From Marinifilum sp. D714 (GTDB taxonomy: Bacteria; Bacteroidota; Bacteroidia; Bacteroidales; Marinifilaceae), in NCBI RefSeq assembly GCF_030851345.1, contig NZ_JALPNU010000015.1:28919-92918 (forward strand): a stretch of 64,000 bases of DNA, given 5' to 3'. A program made the translations under genes and the position numbers. This document shows positions 44,962 through 55,903 of the stretch, piece by piece (position 1 is the stretch's first letter; each line of letters starts with the position of its first letter). Under the pieces are notes generated by a model that saw only the letters and a program-made list of their open reading frames with translations, made no database searches and had not been told where the DNA came from.

Positions 44962-45447
44962 TTGACACAAGAAGAATTTAAAATCTTATTTGACAAGCAC
45001 TTCGATAGCATTCGAAACTATATCTACTATCGTTCGGGTGATGAAGAGTTAGCTACTGACATAGCTCAGGAAAGCTTTATGAAAGTGTGGGAGAAAAATT
45101 TACCCTACGAAGAAAAACCCAATAAATCATTATTGTATAAAATTGCCAGCGATATTTTTATCAGTAAATACCGAAGAGACAAAGTAGCTCAGAAATATTT
45201 GGCAAAATTAGAGCCTTCAGTCGATAAAAATTCGCCGGAAGAACAAATGCAATACGAAGAGCTAAAAAATAAATATGAATTGGCCCTAAGCAGCTTATCA
45301 GAAAAGCAAAGAACAGTATTTCTAATGAGTCGTAACGAAGGACTAAAATATCAGGAGATAGCAGACAGACTGGAACTCAGCGTTAAAGCTGTAGAAAAAA
45401 GAATGACACATGCATTGTCGTATTTAAGAAATTCTTTAGGAAGATAA
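44962..45447 (+). CDS. ECF-type RNA polymerase sigma factor (FecI-like)
   Basis: 161 residues: sigma-70 region 2 (about 8-73, including IRNYIYYRSGDEELATDIAQESFMKVW) and region 4 HTH (about 105-155, LSEKQRTVFLMSRNEGLKYQEIADRL...VEKRMTHAL). Start is TTG at 44962; I see no in-frame ATG nearby. The last codon overlaps the anti-sigma gene (ATG at 45447), so they are coupled. Presumably drives the FecR/TonB-receptor operon. Confidence 0.92.
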   Translation: MTQEEFKILFDKHFDSIRNYIYYRSGDEELATDIAQESFMKVWEKNLPYEEKPNKSLLYKIASDIFISKYRRDKVAQKYLAKLEPSVDKNSPEEQMQYEELKNKYELALSSLSEKQRTVFLMSRNEGLKYQEIADRLELSVKAVEKRMTHALSYLRNSLGR

Positions 45448-46313
45448 TGAAAGAAAATAATCAAAATATTACCCCTGGTTCGGAAATGGATTTCATCAAT
45501 TCGCTTCCGAAAATTGATGTGACCTACTCAAAGTCAAAAGAAGAGGTTTGGAAAGAACTTTCGGCAGTGACGACGGTTCAAAAAACAAAAAACAAAGTCA
45601 TATCACTTTCGTGGATAAGGTATGCAGCAGCTGCTTGTATCCTTTTATTGGTAGGATTTGCAGGATTTACCTACTTCTATACCAGTACTACTTATTGTCC
45701 AAAAGGGAAACACATGTGTGTTACTTTGCCCGATAATTCGAAGGTAGAGTTGAACGCAAACTCAAGCATTAGCTATAAACCATACATGTGGAACTTTACT
45801 CGAAAAGTAAAGTTTAAAGGTGAAGCATTTTTCGATATCACCAAAGGAAGTAAATTCGAAATTGAATCACAGTATGGTAAAACTTTCATTTTAGGAACAA
45901 GTTTTAATATCTATGCAAGAGGAAATGACTACAAAGTGACTTGTTATACAGGAAAAGTTAAAGTTGTATCGACCATTACTTCTGACAAAATTCTACTTTT
46001 ACCAAATGATCATGCTTACCTAAACAAAAATGGTAAATTAGAGGTGTTTAAGGACAAAAAGGCAAAGGATAAAATTTCATGGCGCAACCATTTCTTTTTA
46101 TTCAACGCAACACCTTTAAAGGATGTTTTTAAAGAAATAGAGTTGCAATATGACATTCACATTGTAGAAAAAGGTAAATTTAATAAACCTTATACTGGGA
46201 ATTTTGGAAAAGGAATGACTGTTGATGAAGTATTATACACTGTTTGCAAATCAAGCGGATTTAATTTTGTGAAAGGACCTCGCAAAAATTATATTATAAC
46301 CTCAAACAACTAA
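45447..46313 (+). CDS. FecR-family anti-sigma factor
   Basis: 288 residues: N-terminal cytosolic sigma-binding part, one TM helix (about 53-75), then the FecR periplasmic domain (KVKFKGEAFFDITKGSKFEIESQYGKTFILGTSFNIYA) and the C-terminal domain (ATPLKDVFKEIELQYDIHI). Transmits the state of the TonB receptor to the sigma factor. Overlaps the sigma gene by one base and precedes the receptor by three. Confidence 0.92.
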   Translation: MKENNQNITPGSEMDFINSLPKIDVTYSKSKEEVWKELSAVTTVQKTKNKVISLSWIRYAAAACILLLVGFAGFTYFYTSTTYCPKGKHMCVTLPDNSKVELNANSSISYKPYMWNFTRKVKFKGEAFFDITKGSKFEIESQYGKTFILGTSFNIYARGNDYKVTCYTGKVKVVSTITSDKILLLPNDHAYLNKNGKLEVFKDKKAKDKISWRNHFFLFNATPLKDVFKEIELQYDIHIVEKGKFNKPYTGNFGKGMTVDEVLYTVCKSSGFNFVKGPRKNYIITSNN

Positions 46314-46316
46314 TAA

Positions 46317-48812
46317 GTGCAAAAATATATCGCCCTTATATTTTTTTTCGGATTAGTAATTACGACTTCACTGGCTCAAAAAGTAGAAATTAAAGCCACC
46401 AATAAAGCTTTAAATGACATTTTAATTGAGCTCAGAGATAGATACAATTACCAGTTCTCTTATGACACAGACTTATTAGCAAGTTATAATATTAGTATCG
46501 ATAAAAGTTTTTCCAATAAAGAAAATGCAATCATATTTTTGCTAAGGAAGTTTCCTTTAAGCTACGAAATATCAAATAATGTGTACATCATATATCCCGA
46601 GGAGAAAATTCTTCAATACAGAATGATTGGGCAAATTCTTGATAAAGAAAACCTCGAACCTCTCCCCTTTTCACATATCACCATTAACGATCATCCCATG
46701 GCTACAGACGAACTTGGGAATTTTTCGTTTACATCAACTACCGATAGTACTTTTAGAATATTAGCTTCACATTTGGGATATTTCATTCATGATACTCTTG
46801 TAACTTGCAATAAAACTCACAAGCTACTATTAACTGCTGCAAGTACCGATTTGGAAGAAATTACGGTTACCGACAAAATTGTACAAACCTTTATTAAAGA
46901 AAGTAACCAGGCCGGGAACCTAAAATTGAACCACAAAATAGCTGGTTTTTTACCAACCAACAACGACAACTCTGTATTTGAACTCCTGCGCTTACAACCC
47001 GGAATCCTTGCTGCCGGCGAACAAAAAGACTTTCTGATTATTTGGGGCTCCTATGAAGGAGAAAGTCAAGTTCTTTTTGATGATATTACCCTGTGGGGAT
47101 TAAAAAACTATTATGAGGATATTGGTGCTGTAAACCCTTTGGTAGTTAAAAATATCGAAGTATTAAAAGGTGGTTTCGATGCCAGATATGGTGAACGAGT
47201 TGGTGGTATTGTACACATTACTGGAAAAGATGGCAACAAGGTAAAACCAAGCCTAAACCTGGCTTTAAATAACATCACGGCGAGTGGATCTTACGAACAA
47301 CCAATTGGTAAAAAATCCTCGCTTTTGTTTGCATTTCGTCATACCTATTACACTTTATTTAAAGATGATCAAATCAAATATGCCACTTCGAATGTTAATA
47401 CCGACGAACTTGAGGGTACTATTCCTGAATATGTAGATTTGGATGTAACTCCCAATTACCGATTCAGAGATGCAAATCTTAAATTTTCAACAAAATGGGA
47501 TAATGGTGATCAATTAAACATCAGTTTAATGGCTGGTGAAGACAGATATTCCTACGATATTACCAATGAATTATTATCCACTTCTCGAAAGCATGATTTT
47601 GAAGGAAGTTACCAAAATGGTGGCTCATTAAAATACAGCAAAGTCTGGAAAAAAGGCAATTCGAGTTCTCTATCCATTTCCAGGTCAGAACTTGATCGAA
47701 ACACAACAGAACAAACCGTTATTGAGCGAATTCGATTTAATGAGATGAATATTCGCAGAGATGACAGATCGTATAACAACATTTGCGAGTACAGCGCAAA
47801 ATTCCAAAATCGATTTATTCTAAATGAAGATCAAATTATTGAAGCCGGTTTGCAGTATACAAACAATGCTGTCGACCTAAAAGAAGATTCGCTTGGGATA
47901 AACATTCTCCATTTGAATTCGAAACTTGATAAAGTTGGTGGATATTTTCAAAACATTCTTAATGTAAGCAATGGAGTAACAATAAAAGCCGGATTTCAAG
48001 TAAATTATCCAATTAATTTGGAAAAACTATACTGGGAACCAAGAATATCCATGAGCGTTAAAATCACCGATGAATTATCTTTTAATGGAGCTTGGGGACT
48101 TTACAAACAGTTTATTTCAAAAAGTTCGGTATTGAGCAAATCAGGTAAATACAGATACATTTGGGTTGGTGCCGACGAAGAAACAGTTCCTGTTTTAGAA
48201 TCTGTTCACAATGTTATTGGTGGTTCATATCATAAAAATGGTTTTACTTTTAGTGTTGAAGCCTATCACAAAAGAACAGATGGGCATACAAGATATTACC
48301 GATGGAGGAATGAAGGAAACATTTCTTTGGGTAAAAGTAAAAGTGTAGGACTCGATTTCTTTGCAAAAAAAGACTTTGGAGAACATACTTTTTGGATTTC
48401 CTACTCCCTAAGTAAAACATCCGAAAACTTTGACTATTTCAGAGACGAAGGAGTATATTTAAGAGCCTTACATGATCAGCGACATGAAATTAAAACTGCA
48501 GGTTTACTGGCTTTGAAACCATTCTATCTATCGGCAAATTACATTTATGGTTCGGGATTTCCGATATATTCAGGCTATAACAATATCAATTCAGAACCTG
48601 ACTACCAAAGACTGGATGCTGCTTTAATTTATAAGTTCTCCCACAAAAAAATCAAATCTGAAGTTGGCATTCTTTTGCACAATGTTATGAATAAACAAAA
48701 CTTAACCTACGAATCGTTCGAAAGAGTTCCTTTAAGTCAAATTAATAGCATTAGTGTATACACAGAATCAGTTCCATCGTCGATTCGACTATATTTTAAA
48801 ATTACAATATAA
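46317..48812 (+). CDS. TonB-dependent receptor with N-terminal STN signalling domain
   Basis: 831 residues from a GTG start at 46317. Signal peptide (1-20, ending TTSLAQ), STN/secretin-like domain (about 21-95), a carboxypeptidase-regulatory-like beta domain (about 105-180, IGQILDKENLEPLPFSHITIN), plug domain (about 200-310; LKNIEVLKGGFDARYGERVGG) and a 22-strand barrel. The final strand ends in SSIRLYFKITI. No SusD partner gene follows, so it is a FecA-like importer with signalling rather than a SusCD glycan system. Substrate unknown; iron or another small ligand is plausible. Confidence 0.92.
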   Translation: MQKYIALIFFFGLVITTSLAQKVEIKATNKALNDILIELRDRYNYQFSYDTDLLASYNISIDKSFSNKENAIIFLLRKFPLSYEISNNVYIIYPEEKILQYRMIGQILDKENLEPLPFSHITINDHPMATDELGNFSFTSTTDSTFRILASHLGYFIHDTLVTCNKTHKLLLTAASTDLEEITVTDKIVQTFIKESNQAGNLKLNHKIAGFLPTNNDNSVFELLRLQPGILAAGEQKDFLIIWGSYEGESQVLFDDITLWGLKNYYEDIGAVNPLVVKNIEVLKGGFDARYGERVGGIVHITGKDGNKVKPSLNLALNNITASGSYEQPIGKKSSLLFAFRHTYYTLFKDDQIKYATSNVNTDELEGTIPEYVDLDVTPNYRFRDANLKFSTKWDNGDQLNISLMAGEDRYSYDITNELLSTSRKHDFEGSYQNGGSLKYSKVWKKGNSSSLSISRSELDRNTTEQTVIERIRFNEMNIRRDDRSYNNICEYSAKFQNRFILNEDQIIEAGLQYTNNAVDLKEDSLGINILHLNSKLDKVGGYFQNILNVSNGVTIKAGFQVNYPINLEKLYWEPRISMSVKITDELSFNGAWGLYKQFISKSSVLSKSGKYRYIWVGADEETVPVLESVHNVIGGSYHKNGFTFSVEAYHKRTDGHTRYYRWRNEGNISLGKSKSVGLDFFAKKDFGEHTFWISYSLSKTSENFDYFRDEGVYLRALHDQRHEIKTAGLLALKPFYLSANYIYGSGFPIYSGYNNINSEPDYQRLDAALIYKFSHKKIKSEVGILLHNVMNKQNLTYESFERVPLSQINSISVYTESVPSSIRLYFKITI

Positions 48813-48824
48813 GGCAAAAAAATA

Positions 48825-48850
48825 CCGGGTTAGATACGAATCTAACCCGG
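48825..48850 (+). terminator. hairpin after the TonB-receptor gene
   Basis: CCGGGTTAGA pairs perfectly with TCTAACCCGG around six bases; no T-tract follows. Confidence 0.6.
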
Positions 48851-49094
48851 CAATCACAACTAAATATTAAAACATAATCAAAAAGATGGTCAAAATTGGT
48901 AACAAGAAGAATCTAAGTGTTCTGATAAAACATTGAATGTTTCTTAAAAAAGTATAATCACACCTAACTTACTTTTAAACTACTAATTCTAACGGATTGG
49001 TTTATTTGTTATACAAACAAGCCAAAAAGAAATCAATTTTTCATCGTTCTACCGTCCCGACTTAGCTTCTTCATGTTGGTTAATAGTCAGATCC

Positions 49095-49124
49095 TTAAAA
49101 GCACAAGGGGGATAGTGCTTTTAA
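49095..49124 (-). terminator. possible terminator of the 49166-49525 gene
   Basis: Perfect 10-bp stem TTAAAAGCAC/GTGCTTTTAA with a 10-base loop containing GGGGG; the minus-strand T-tract is short. Confidence 0.5.
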
Positions 49125-49165
49125 CTCACTGTCTGAAGTAATTGACTTAACAATTACAAATGGTT

Positions 49166-49525
49166 TCAAAGTACGTTATCACCGGAAACTTCTTCGAAAC
49201 AACTCTTTAGTGTTTCCATTCGTTTCCCGTAAATAGGAGCTTGGGTAATACTATAAGTATTGTCCATTTTTAAGCTTAACTCGCGTTTAAAACATTCCAG
49301 TTCCTCAACGCTTATAGAATCTTTAATCGATTCTACCAAGCCTTTTAGATCAACCAAATCAGTAAATTTTTGAATAATGAAACTTTTAATTTCATTTACC
49401 TGATTTCGATTCATTTTTTTTGAATCCTGATCAACTCCAATACATTCAAGAGCTTGATTTAATCCTTTAACTGTTTCAAGTTTATCGGATTTTATTAATT
49501 TTGATAACAGATTTGTTGTATTCAT
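49166..49525 (-). CDS. hypothetical protein (about 119 aa)
   Basis: A cytosolic helical protein rich in Lys/Glu (LLSKLIKSDKLETVKGLNQALECIGVD, then NQVNEIKSFIIQKFTDLVDLKG). No family recognised. The start is uncertain: ATG at 49525 (MNTTNLLSK) or 49558 (MYRVKTIL). A TACTTTTG -7 box at 49577-49584 rules out a TTG start further upstream and would leave a leader of only 12 nt before 49558, so 49525 is preferred. Confidence 0.6.
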   Translation of the reverse strand: MNTTNLLSKLIKSDKLETVKGLNQALECIGVDQDSKKMNRNQVNEIKSFIIQKFTDLVDLKGLVESIKDSISVEELECFKRELSLKMDNTYSITQAPIYGKRMETLKSCFEEVSGDNVL

Positions 49526-49576
49526 GTTCCGTTCCAAGATTGTTTTTACTCTATACATTCTCTTGATTTGACATTT

Positions 49577-49584
49577 CAAAAGTA
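49577..49584 (-). promoter_or_regulatory. -7 box of the 49166-49525 gene
   Basis: TACTTTTG on the minus strand, a perfect TAnnTTTG; it constrains the start codon choice. Confidence 0.55.
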
Positions 49585-49698
49585 CGCCTGATGGCGAGTT
49601 TTTGAAAATCGTTTTTCAATACAATCTACGAAGTTCAAACAAAATGAAAGTTATAAACCTTACTGTTTACCAAGCAGTTAACTCATATATCCATTACA

Positions 49699-51246
49699 AT
49701 GCCTAAACAACAAATAGACCCTCTGTTTCAATTAATTAAATCGATTTCGAAATCTGAGAAACGAAATTTTAAGCTGTATGCAAACAGAATTAGTAGCGAT
49801 AAAGAGACTAAATTCTTGCAGCTTTTTGATGTTTTGGATAAAATGGATGAGTACAACGAAACCATTATTCTAAAAAAAGCAAAAGACATAAAGCAATCGC
49901 AATTGCCAAATTTAAAGGCTCACTTGTACAAACAATTGCTTACCAGCTTAAGACTAACACAGATCAATCACGATATTAGTATTAGTATTCGTGAACAAAT
50001 CGATCATGCCAAGGTATTATACAACAAAGGCCTTTACCAGCAAAGTTTAAGGATACTGGATAAAACCAAAACTTTAGCTCGCAAAAACAAAAAGAACATT
50101 CTGGTTTATGAGATCATTCAGTTCGAAAAGCTTATAGAGTCACAATATGTCACCAAAAGCATAGAAAACAGAGCAGAAGAGATTACAAGAGAAGCTACAG
50201 AGATCAGTAAAATGATGGATGGTGTAGTGTATTTTTCAAACATGTCCATTCGTTTGTATGGATTGTATTTGAAAGTGGGTTATGTGCGAAATGAAAAAGA
50301 CCTTTTAATGGTAAAGGAGTTTTTCAACACTAATTTAATCACACATGATGTTGAAAGCCTAAGTTTTTTCGAGAAATTATACCTGTTCCAATCCTATGTA
50401 TGGTACTATCTGATCATTCAGGATTTTTTGATGTGCTACAAGTATGCGAAAAAATGGGTTGACTTATTCCTACTAAATCCTGAAATGATTAACATTCATA
50501 TGGATTTGTACCTAAAGGGATTAAATAATGTACTGGTAGCTCTTTTCTATACCAATCATGTAAGCAATTTTAAGAAACACTTGCGATTGCTAAGAAAACT
50601 GGAAAAAGAAGATCAGTTTAAGCACAATTCCAATTTGAATATTTTACTGCACATGTTTTTATTTGTGCACAGAATCAATCGCCACTTTATGGAAGGAACC
50701 TTTGATAAAGGTTTGCATCTGGTTCCAAAAATTGAGCGTTTTCTTGAAGAAAACAAAATGGGGATGGATAATCACAGAGCACTAATTTTCTATTATAAAA
50801 TAGCCTGTTTGTACTTTGGGAATGGACAATATCGCGAGGCCATTAAATATTTAAATCGCATTTCGGATGTGAGAGATACCTCACTCCGAGGAGATATTCA
50901 TTGCTTTGGTAGAATTCTGAACCTAATCAGTCATTACGAATTGGAAAATACTGAATTGCTCGAGTATCAAATTCGTTCGACCTATCGCTTTTTGGCTAAA
51001 ATGGATGACTTACAAGAAGTTCAAAAATACATTCTACGATTCTTACGAAAACTAAGTTCAATTAGTCCAGATCAATTGAAAGATGAACTAAAAAAATCGA
51101 GAAGAGATCTTAAAAAATGGGTTAATGATCCTTATGAAAAAAGAGCATTCTTGTATTTGGATTTAATTTCATGGCTGGATGCAAAAATTGAAAATCGCCC
51201 GGTGCAAGATGTGATCATGGAGAAAATAAATAAAAATAGAAAGTAA
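49699..51246 (+). CDS. large helical (TPR-like) protein, function unknown
   Basis: 515 residues, almost entirely helical, without TM segments or signal peptide. Helix pairs such as LYNKGLYQQSLRILDKTKTLARKN and ACLYFGNGQYREAIKYLNRIS have TPR-like spacing (about residues 100-125 and 370-395). No catalytic motif. Similar helical proteins are common and unannotated in Bacteroidota; role unknown. Shares a terminator with the convergent M56-M23 gene. Confidence 0.8.
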   Translation: MPKQQIDPLFQLIKSISKSEKRNFKLYANRISSDKETKFLQLFDVLDKMDEYNETIILKKAKDIKQSQLPNLKAHLYKQLLTSLRLTQINHDISISIREQIDHAKVLYNKGLYQQSLRILDKTKTLARKNKKNILVYEIIQFEKLIESQYVTKSIENRAEEITREATEISKMMDGVVYFSNMSIRLYGLYLKVGYVRNEKDLLMVKEFFNTNLITHDVESLSFFEKLYLFQSYVWYYLIIQDFLMCYKYAKKWVDLFLLNPEMINIHMDLYLKGLNNVLVALFYTNHVSNFKKHLRLLRKLEKEDQFKHNSNLNILLHMFLFVHRINRHFMEGTFDKGLHLVPKIERFLEENKMGMDNHRALIFYYKIACLYFGNGQYREAIKYLNRISDVRDTSLRGDIHCFGRILNLISHYELENTELLEYQIRSTYRFLAKMDDLQEVQKYILRFLRKLSSISPDQLKDELKKSRRDLKKWVNDPYEKRAFLYLDLISWLDAKIENRPVQDVIMEKINKNRK

Positions 51247-51272
51247 GGGGATTCATAGAATCCCCCTTTTCA
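51247..51272. terminator. bidirectional terminator
   Basis: GGGGATTC (51247-51254) pairs with GAATCCCC (51258-51265), followed by TTTT. It lies between convergent stop codons at 51246 and 51274. Confidence 0.85.
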
Positions 51273-51273
51273 T

Positions 51274-52611
51274 TTATTGTGCAATTTGTGGACTCAAATA
51301 CTTCATTGGGTCTACATATTCTCCATCTTTTTTAAATTCAAAATGCAAATGAGGTCCTGTAGAAATTCCTGAGCTCCCCACGGTTCCAATTTTTTCTCCT
51401 TTTTTCACTTTCTCACCCTCTTTCACCGAATAAGAAGCCATTTGTGAATACAGACTGGAAATTCCATCGGCATGATCGATAATAATGAAACGTCCATAAC
51501 CTTTGCCTTTCGTAAATTTTGAATTGACTTTTTTCACGACTCCATCTGCAACCGCATAAATTGGAGTTCCCATTGGAGCAGCAACATCAACTCCTCTGTG
51601 GAACTTCTCCTTTTTAAGAATAGGATGCATTCTTTTTCCGTATACCGAAGTAATTTTTACATTATTTCCTGCTTCAATCGGAAATTTATAATCAGACTTT
51701 GTTACACTTAGGAGAGTTGGTTTTTCCATATTCATGTCTTTAAATCCAAAGCAAAGAATGGAAAGACAGATCACTGGAATCACTGCAAGTAATTTTAAAT
51801 TCGATAAATATGAGCTTTTTATTTTTTTAATCATTTTAATTCTCTTTAAAGTTAATGATGAATTGAAAGCACTGGTTAGAAGGAAATTCATACGCCCTTC
51901 GATATTTCGCACCAGTGTATTCTGATATTCTATTCTATCATTCCCCGAGGTAATACAAGCTCTATCTGCTAAATATTCATGCATTTCAATTAACGAACGC
52001 TGAATAAAATAAATGAAAGGATTAAACCATATCAGTACTTTTACAATCTCAACAAATATTAGATCTAATGTGTGAAATTGTTTAACGTGTACCGATTCAT
52101 GCAGAAGAATGTGTTTTTTATCAGATTCACTTGTAAGCCGAGGATTCAGAAAAACATATCGAAAGAAAGAATAAGGCGAAGTATTTTCCTGAACAGATAC
52201 AATTTTTAAATTTTGTTTTATTTCAATTTCATTGGCAGAAATCGTTTTTAAAATTCCGATTAAATGTTTGCTTATTCGAACAAATGAAAACACAACTCCC
52301 AAAAGATAAACCAAAAATAAAACTGATATGGTTTCAATCTGAAAAGATTCCTTCACAACTTCCATTCCTCCAACCAAATCGGTTTTGAACTCATAAACCG
52401 GATCCAATGCAAATTGATTTACAATGGCAGTTGGTTCCTGATTAATGGAAAATGAAAAAATGGGAATTAGTAACGAAATAAGAACCGAAAAAAGTAGGTA
52501 GATTCTATTACGCATCACAAAAGTATCTCTTGCCAAAAAGATTTTGTACAGAAGATAAAAGGCAGCCATGCATACTGAGCTTTCAATTAAGTATTGGATA
52601 AACTCACTCAT
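51274..52611 (-). CDS. BlaR1-type M56 membrane sensor fused to an M23 domain
   Basis: 445 residues. N-terminal TM helices (about 6-24, 36-54 and 95-115) and the M56 zinc motif HESVH (171-175) with a downstream Glu (E212 in MHEYLAD), then a fourth TM (about 273-291). The C-terminal part (about 315-440) is an M23 domain: H338xxxD342 and H421-L-H423 are intact, but the usual third-motif His (YxHM) is Gln in YSQM (about 388-391). NCBI uses the name M23/M56 family metallopeptidase for such fusions. Its ATG overlaps the blaI stop by 8 bp, so the pair is an antibiotic- or cell-wall-stress sensor module. Confidence 0.88.
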   Translation of the reverse strand: MSEFIQYLIESSVCMAAFYLLYKIFLARDTFVMRNRIYLLFSVLISLLIPIFSFSINQEPTAIVNQFALDPVYEFKTDLVGGMEVVKESFQIETISVLFLVYLLGVVFSFVRISKHLIGILKTISANEIEIKQNLKIVSVQENTSPYSFFRYVFLNPRLTSESDKKHILLHESVHVKQFHTLDLIFVEIVKVLIWFNPFIYFIQRSLIEMHEYLADRACITSGNDRIEYQNTLVRNIEGRMNFLLTSAFNSSLTLKRIKMIKKIKSSYLSNLKLLAVIPVICLSILCFGFKDMNMEKPTLLSVTKSDYKFPIEAGNNVKITSVYGKRMHPILKKEKFHRGVDVAAPMGTPIYAVADGVVKKVNSKFTKGKGYGRFIIIDHADGISSLYSQMASYSVKEGEKVKKGEKIGTVGSSGISTGPHLHFEFKKDGEYVDPMKYLSPQIAQ

Positions 52612-52984
52612 TTTCTTTTTTACTTTTTATTTGCTCTTCAATTAATGATTTCATTTCTTCTAACTGAGAAAGCGATAAATCTTGCTCTTTGGCAAAGAAT
52701 GAGGTAAATCCTCCAACCGAATCGTTGAAGAAACTTTTAATCATTCCTTTCATAAAGTCACGAGTATACACTTTCTTACTAACCAAAGGATAGTATTGAT
52801 TCACCTTTCCGAAGGTTTCAAAACCTATAAAACCTTTTTTCACCAAAACCCTAACCACAGTTGATATGGTTGTATATGCGGGTCTTGGCTGTGGAAACTC
52901 TTCTATAATATCCTTTAAGAAAGCTTTTTCAAGCTTCCATAGGTATTGCATAATCTGTTCTTCTGCCTTAGTTAATTCTTTCAT
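52604..52984 (-). CDS. BlaI/MecI-family repressor
   Basis: 126 residues: winged HTH (about 3-75; LTKAEEQIMQYLWKLEKAFLKDIIEEFPQPRPAYTTISTVVRVLVKKGFIGF) and a C-terminal dimerisation region. The family represses its own operon until cleaved by the M56 sensor; here the sensor follows and overlaps by 8 bp. Upstream is a matching double operator (52998-53032). Confidence 0.93.
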   Translation of the reverse strand: MKELTKAEEQIMQYLWKLEKAFLKDIIEEFPQPRPAYTTISTVVRVLVKKGFIGFETFGKVNQYYPLVSKKVYTRDFMKGMIKSFFNDSVGGFTSFFAKEQDLSLSQLEEMKSLIEEQIKSKKENE

Positions 52985-52997
52985 GCTGCTAATATAT

Positions 52998-53032
52998 GAC
53001 TATTTTTATAGTCGTACAACTATTTAGATAGT
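52998..53032 (-). promoter_or_regulatory. tandem BlaI operator
   Basis: Two inverted repeats: GACTATTTTTATAGTC (52998-53013) and ACTATTTAGATAGT (53019-53032), each with the half site ACTAT and a 4-bp spacer, arranged 14-30 bp before the blaI start. Fits autoregulated repression by BlaI. Confidence 0.75.
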
Positions 53033-53262
53033 CATAGGCGATTTTTTTTCACATTAACAAACTTTTACTTCTGATTTACAGATAAGGTAGATAATATTTG
53101 TTCATTCAAAATTAACCAGACAGGCTTGTTGAGACAAGATGAAACTAACCAATCTATTTTTTAAACTTTTTAAGAAATCCAAACCATATTTAACAACTTA
53201 AGAATAAGTGACAAGCTTTCCTTAAGTGTCATATTTATAGAAACCCCCTAAAATCAGAATAC
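53033..53262. other. region between the BlaI operator and the lipoprotein gene
   Basis: About 230 bp of AT-rich DNA. Short inverted repeat TGACA...TGTCA near 53207-53230 lies before the lipoprotein. No convincing -7 box or gene. Confidence 0.35.
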
Positions 53263-53892
53263 ATGAAATATTTTTTTATCATTTGCATTGCGTTATTTAT
53301 GAGTGGTTGCGCCAGTTCATATTTATCTTCAGAAAGAATCACAAACTCACAGAATTATTACAATCGAATATTTGTTGTTAGTATTTTCGATCCTATTAAT
53401 TTCAGGGAGTTCAACAAAGATTCGTACAACAAGCAAATTATGGAACAGATGAATGATTTTAGTTCAGTTGCTGTTCGCAAGTTGATGAAAAGGAAAGTAA
53501 TTAATAATTTTAATAACAACAGATTACAGGTAAAGTTTGCCCAAGATGTATTTTCCGTGAATAAGAATATCGATTACAATCAATTCAATAAAACCATATC
53601 AGAATTGGAAAGCAATGCCATTTTAATTATCCAGCAATCCAATTTTTTCTATAAACAATCAATTGAAAGTGATTGTAACGGAAGAATTGAAACCAAAGAA
53701 CGCCCACGAGGAGTGTTTTTCACTTACCTGATTGATGCCAAAACTCAAGAAACCATTTGGGCAGGTAGATTTGATTCATCAGGCACAAGCTGGGATGGCA
53801 AGTACTCTCTTTACAATAATATGTGTCGCAAACTGCACAAACAGCTAATTAAAGAAAATCTTATTCCAGCCCCGTTTTATACCAAAAAATAA
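53263..53892 (+). CDS. lipoprotein, function unknown
   Basis: 209 residues. Lipobox MSGC with Cys16 (FMSGCASS), then a periplasmic domain without recognised motif; the mature part begins YLSSERITNSQNYYNRIFVV. Ends FYTKK. Single gene with a strong shared terminator. Could be an outer-membrane lipoprotein of Bacteroidota type; nothing more can be said. Confidence 0.75.
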   Translation: MKYFFIICIALFMSGCASSYLSSERITNSQNYYNRIFVVSIFDPINFREFNKDSYNKQIMEQMNDFSSVAVRKLMKRKVINNFNNNRLQVKFAQDVFSVNKNIDYNQFNKTISELESNAILIIQQSNFFYKQSIESDCNGRIETKERPRGVFFTYLIDAKTQETIWAGRFDSSGTSWDGKYSLYNNMCRKLHKQLIKENLIPAPFYTKK

Positions 53893-53902
53893 ATTTTCAA
53901 TA

Positions 53903-53937
53903 AAAAAGGGTGTTCAAAACATTGAACACCCTTTTTC
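53903..53937. terminator. bidirectional terminator, lipoprotein / groEL
   Basis: AAAAAGGGTGTTCAA (53903-53917) pairs perfectly with TTGAACACCCTTTTT (53922-53936). Confidence 0.93.
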
Positions 53938-53959
53938 CATATATTGTTTTGTAATGATC

Positions 53960-55600
<1,641 letters not shown>

Positions 55601-55624
55601 TTAATTTTGAAAATTGATTACTGA

Positions 55625-55903
55625 TTAAGCAATGTATAAAACATCAGTTTGAGACATTAGCAAATAGTCTTCTCCTTCGACATTCAATTCAGTTCCCGAA
55701 TACTTACCGTAGAAAACAGTATCTCCTGCTTTAATTTCCATTGGTTCATCTTTTTTGTCTGCTCCAACCAAAACTACTTTTCCCTGTAATGGTTTCTCCT
55801 TTGCAGAGTCAGGAATAATGATACCACTAACAGTTTTTTCTTCTGCTGCTACTGGCTCAACTAAGATCTTTCCTGCAAGAATTTTACCTTTTAATTCTGC
55901 CAT
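55625..55903 (-). CDS. groES: co-chaperonin GroES
   Basis: 92 residues; mobile loop region EEKTVSGIIIPDSAKEKPLQGKVV and the C-terminal VLYIA. Caps GroEL. First gene of the pair. No CIRCE element (inverted repeat of the HrcA type) is seen in the 220 bp upstream. Confidence 0.97.
   Translation of the reverse strand: MAELKGKILAGKILVEPVAAEEKTVSGIIIPDSAKEKPLQGKVVLVGADKKDEPMEIKAGDTVFYGKYSGTELNVEGEDYLLMSQTDVLYIA

Larger units (their letters stand above)
48813..49165. other. gap after the TonB receptor
   Basis: A perfect hairpin CCGGGTTAGA (48825-48834) with TCTAACCCGG (48841-48850) follows the receptor stop. A second, TTAAAAGCAC (49095-49104) with GTGCTTTTAA (49115-49124), lies 42 bp beyond the stop of the minus-strand gene at 49166 and may terminate it. 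Nothing else recognised. Confidence 0.55.
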
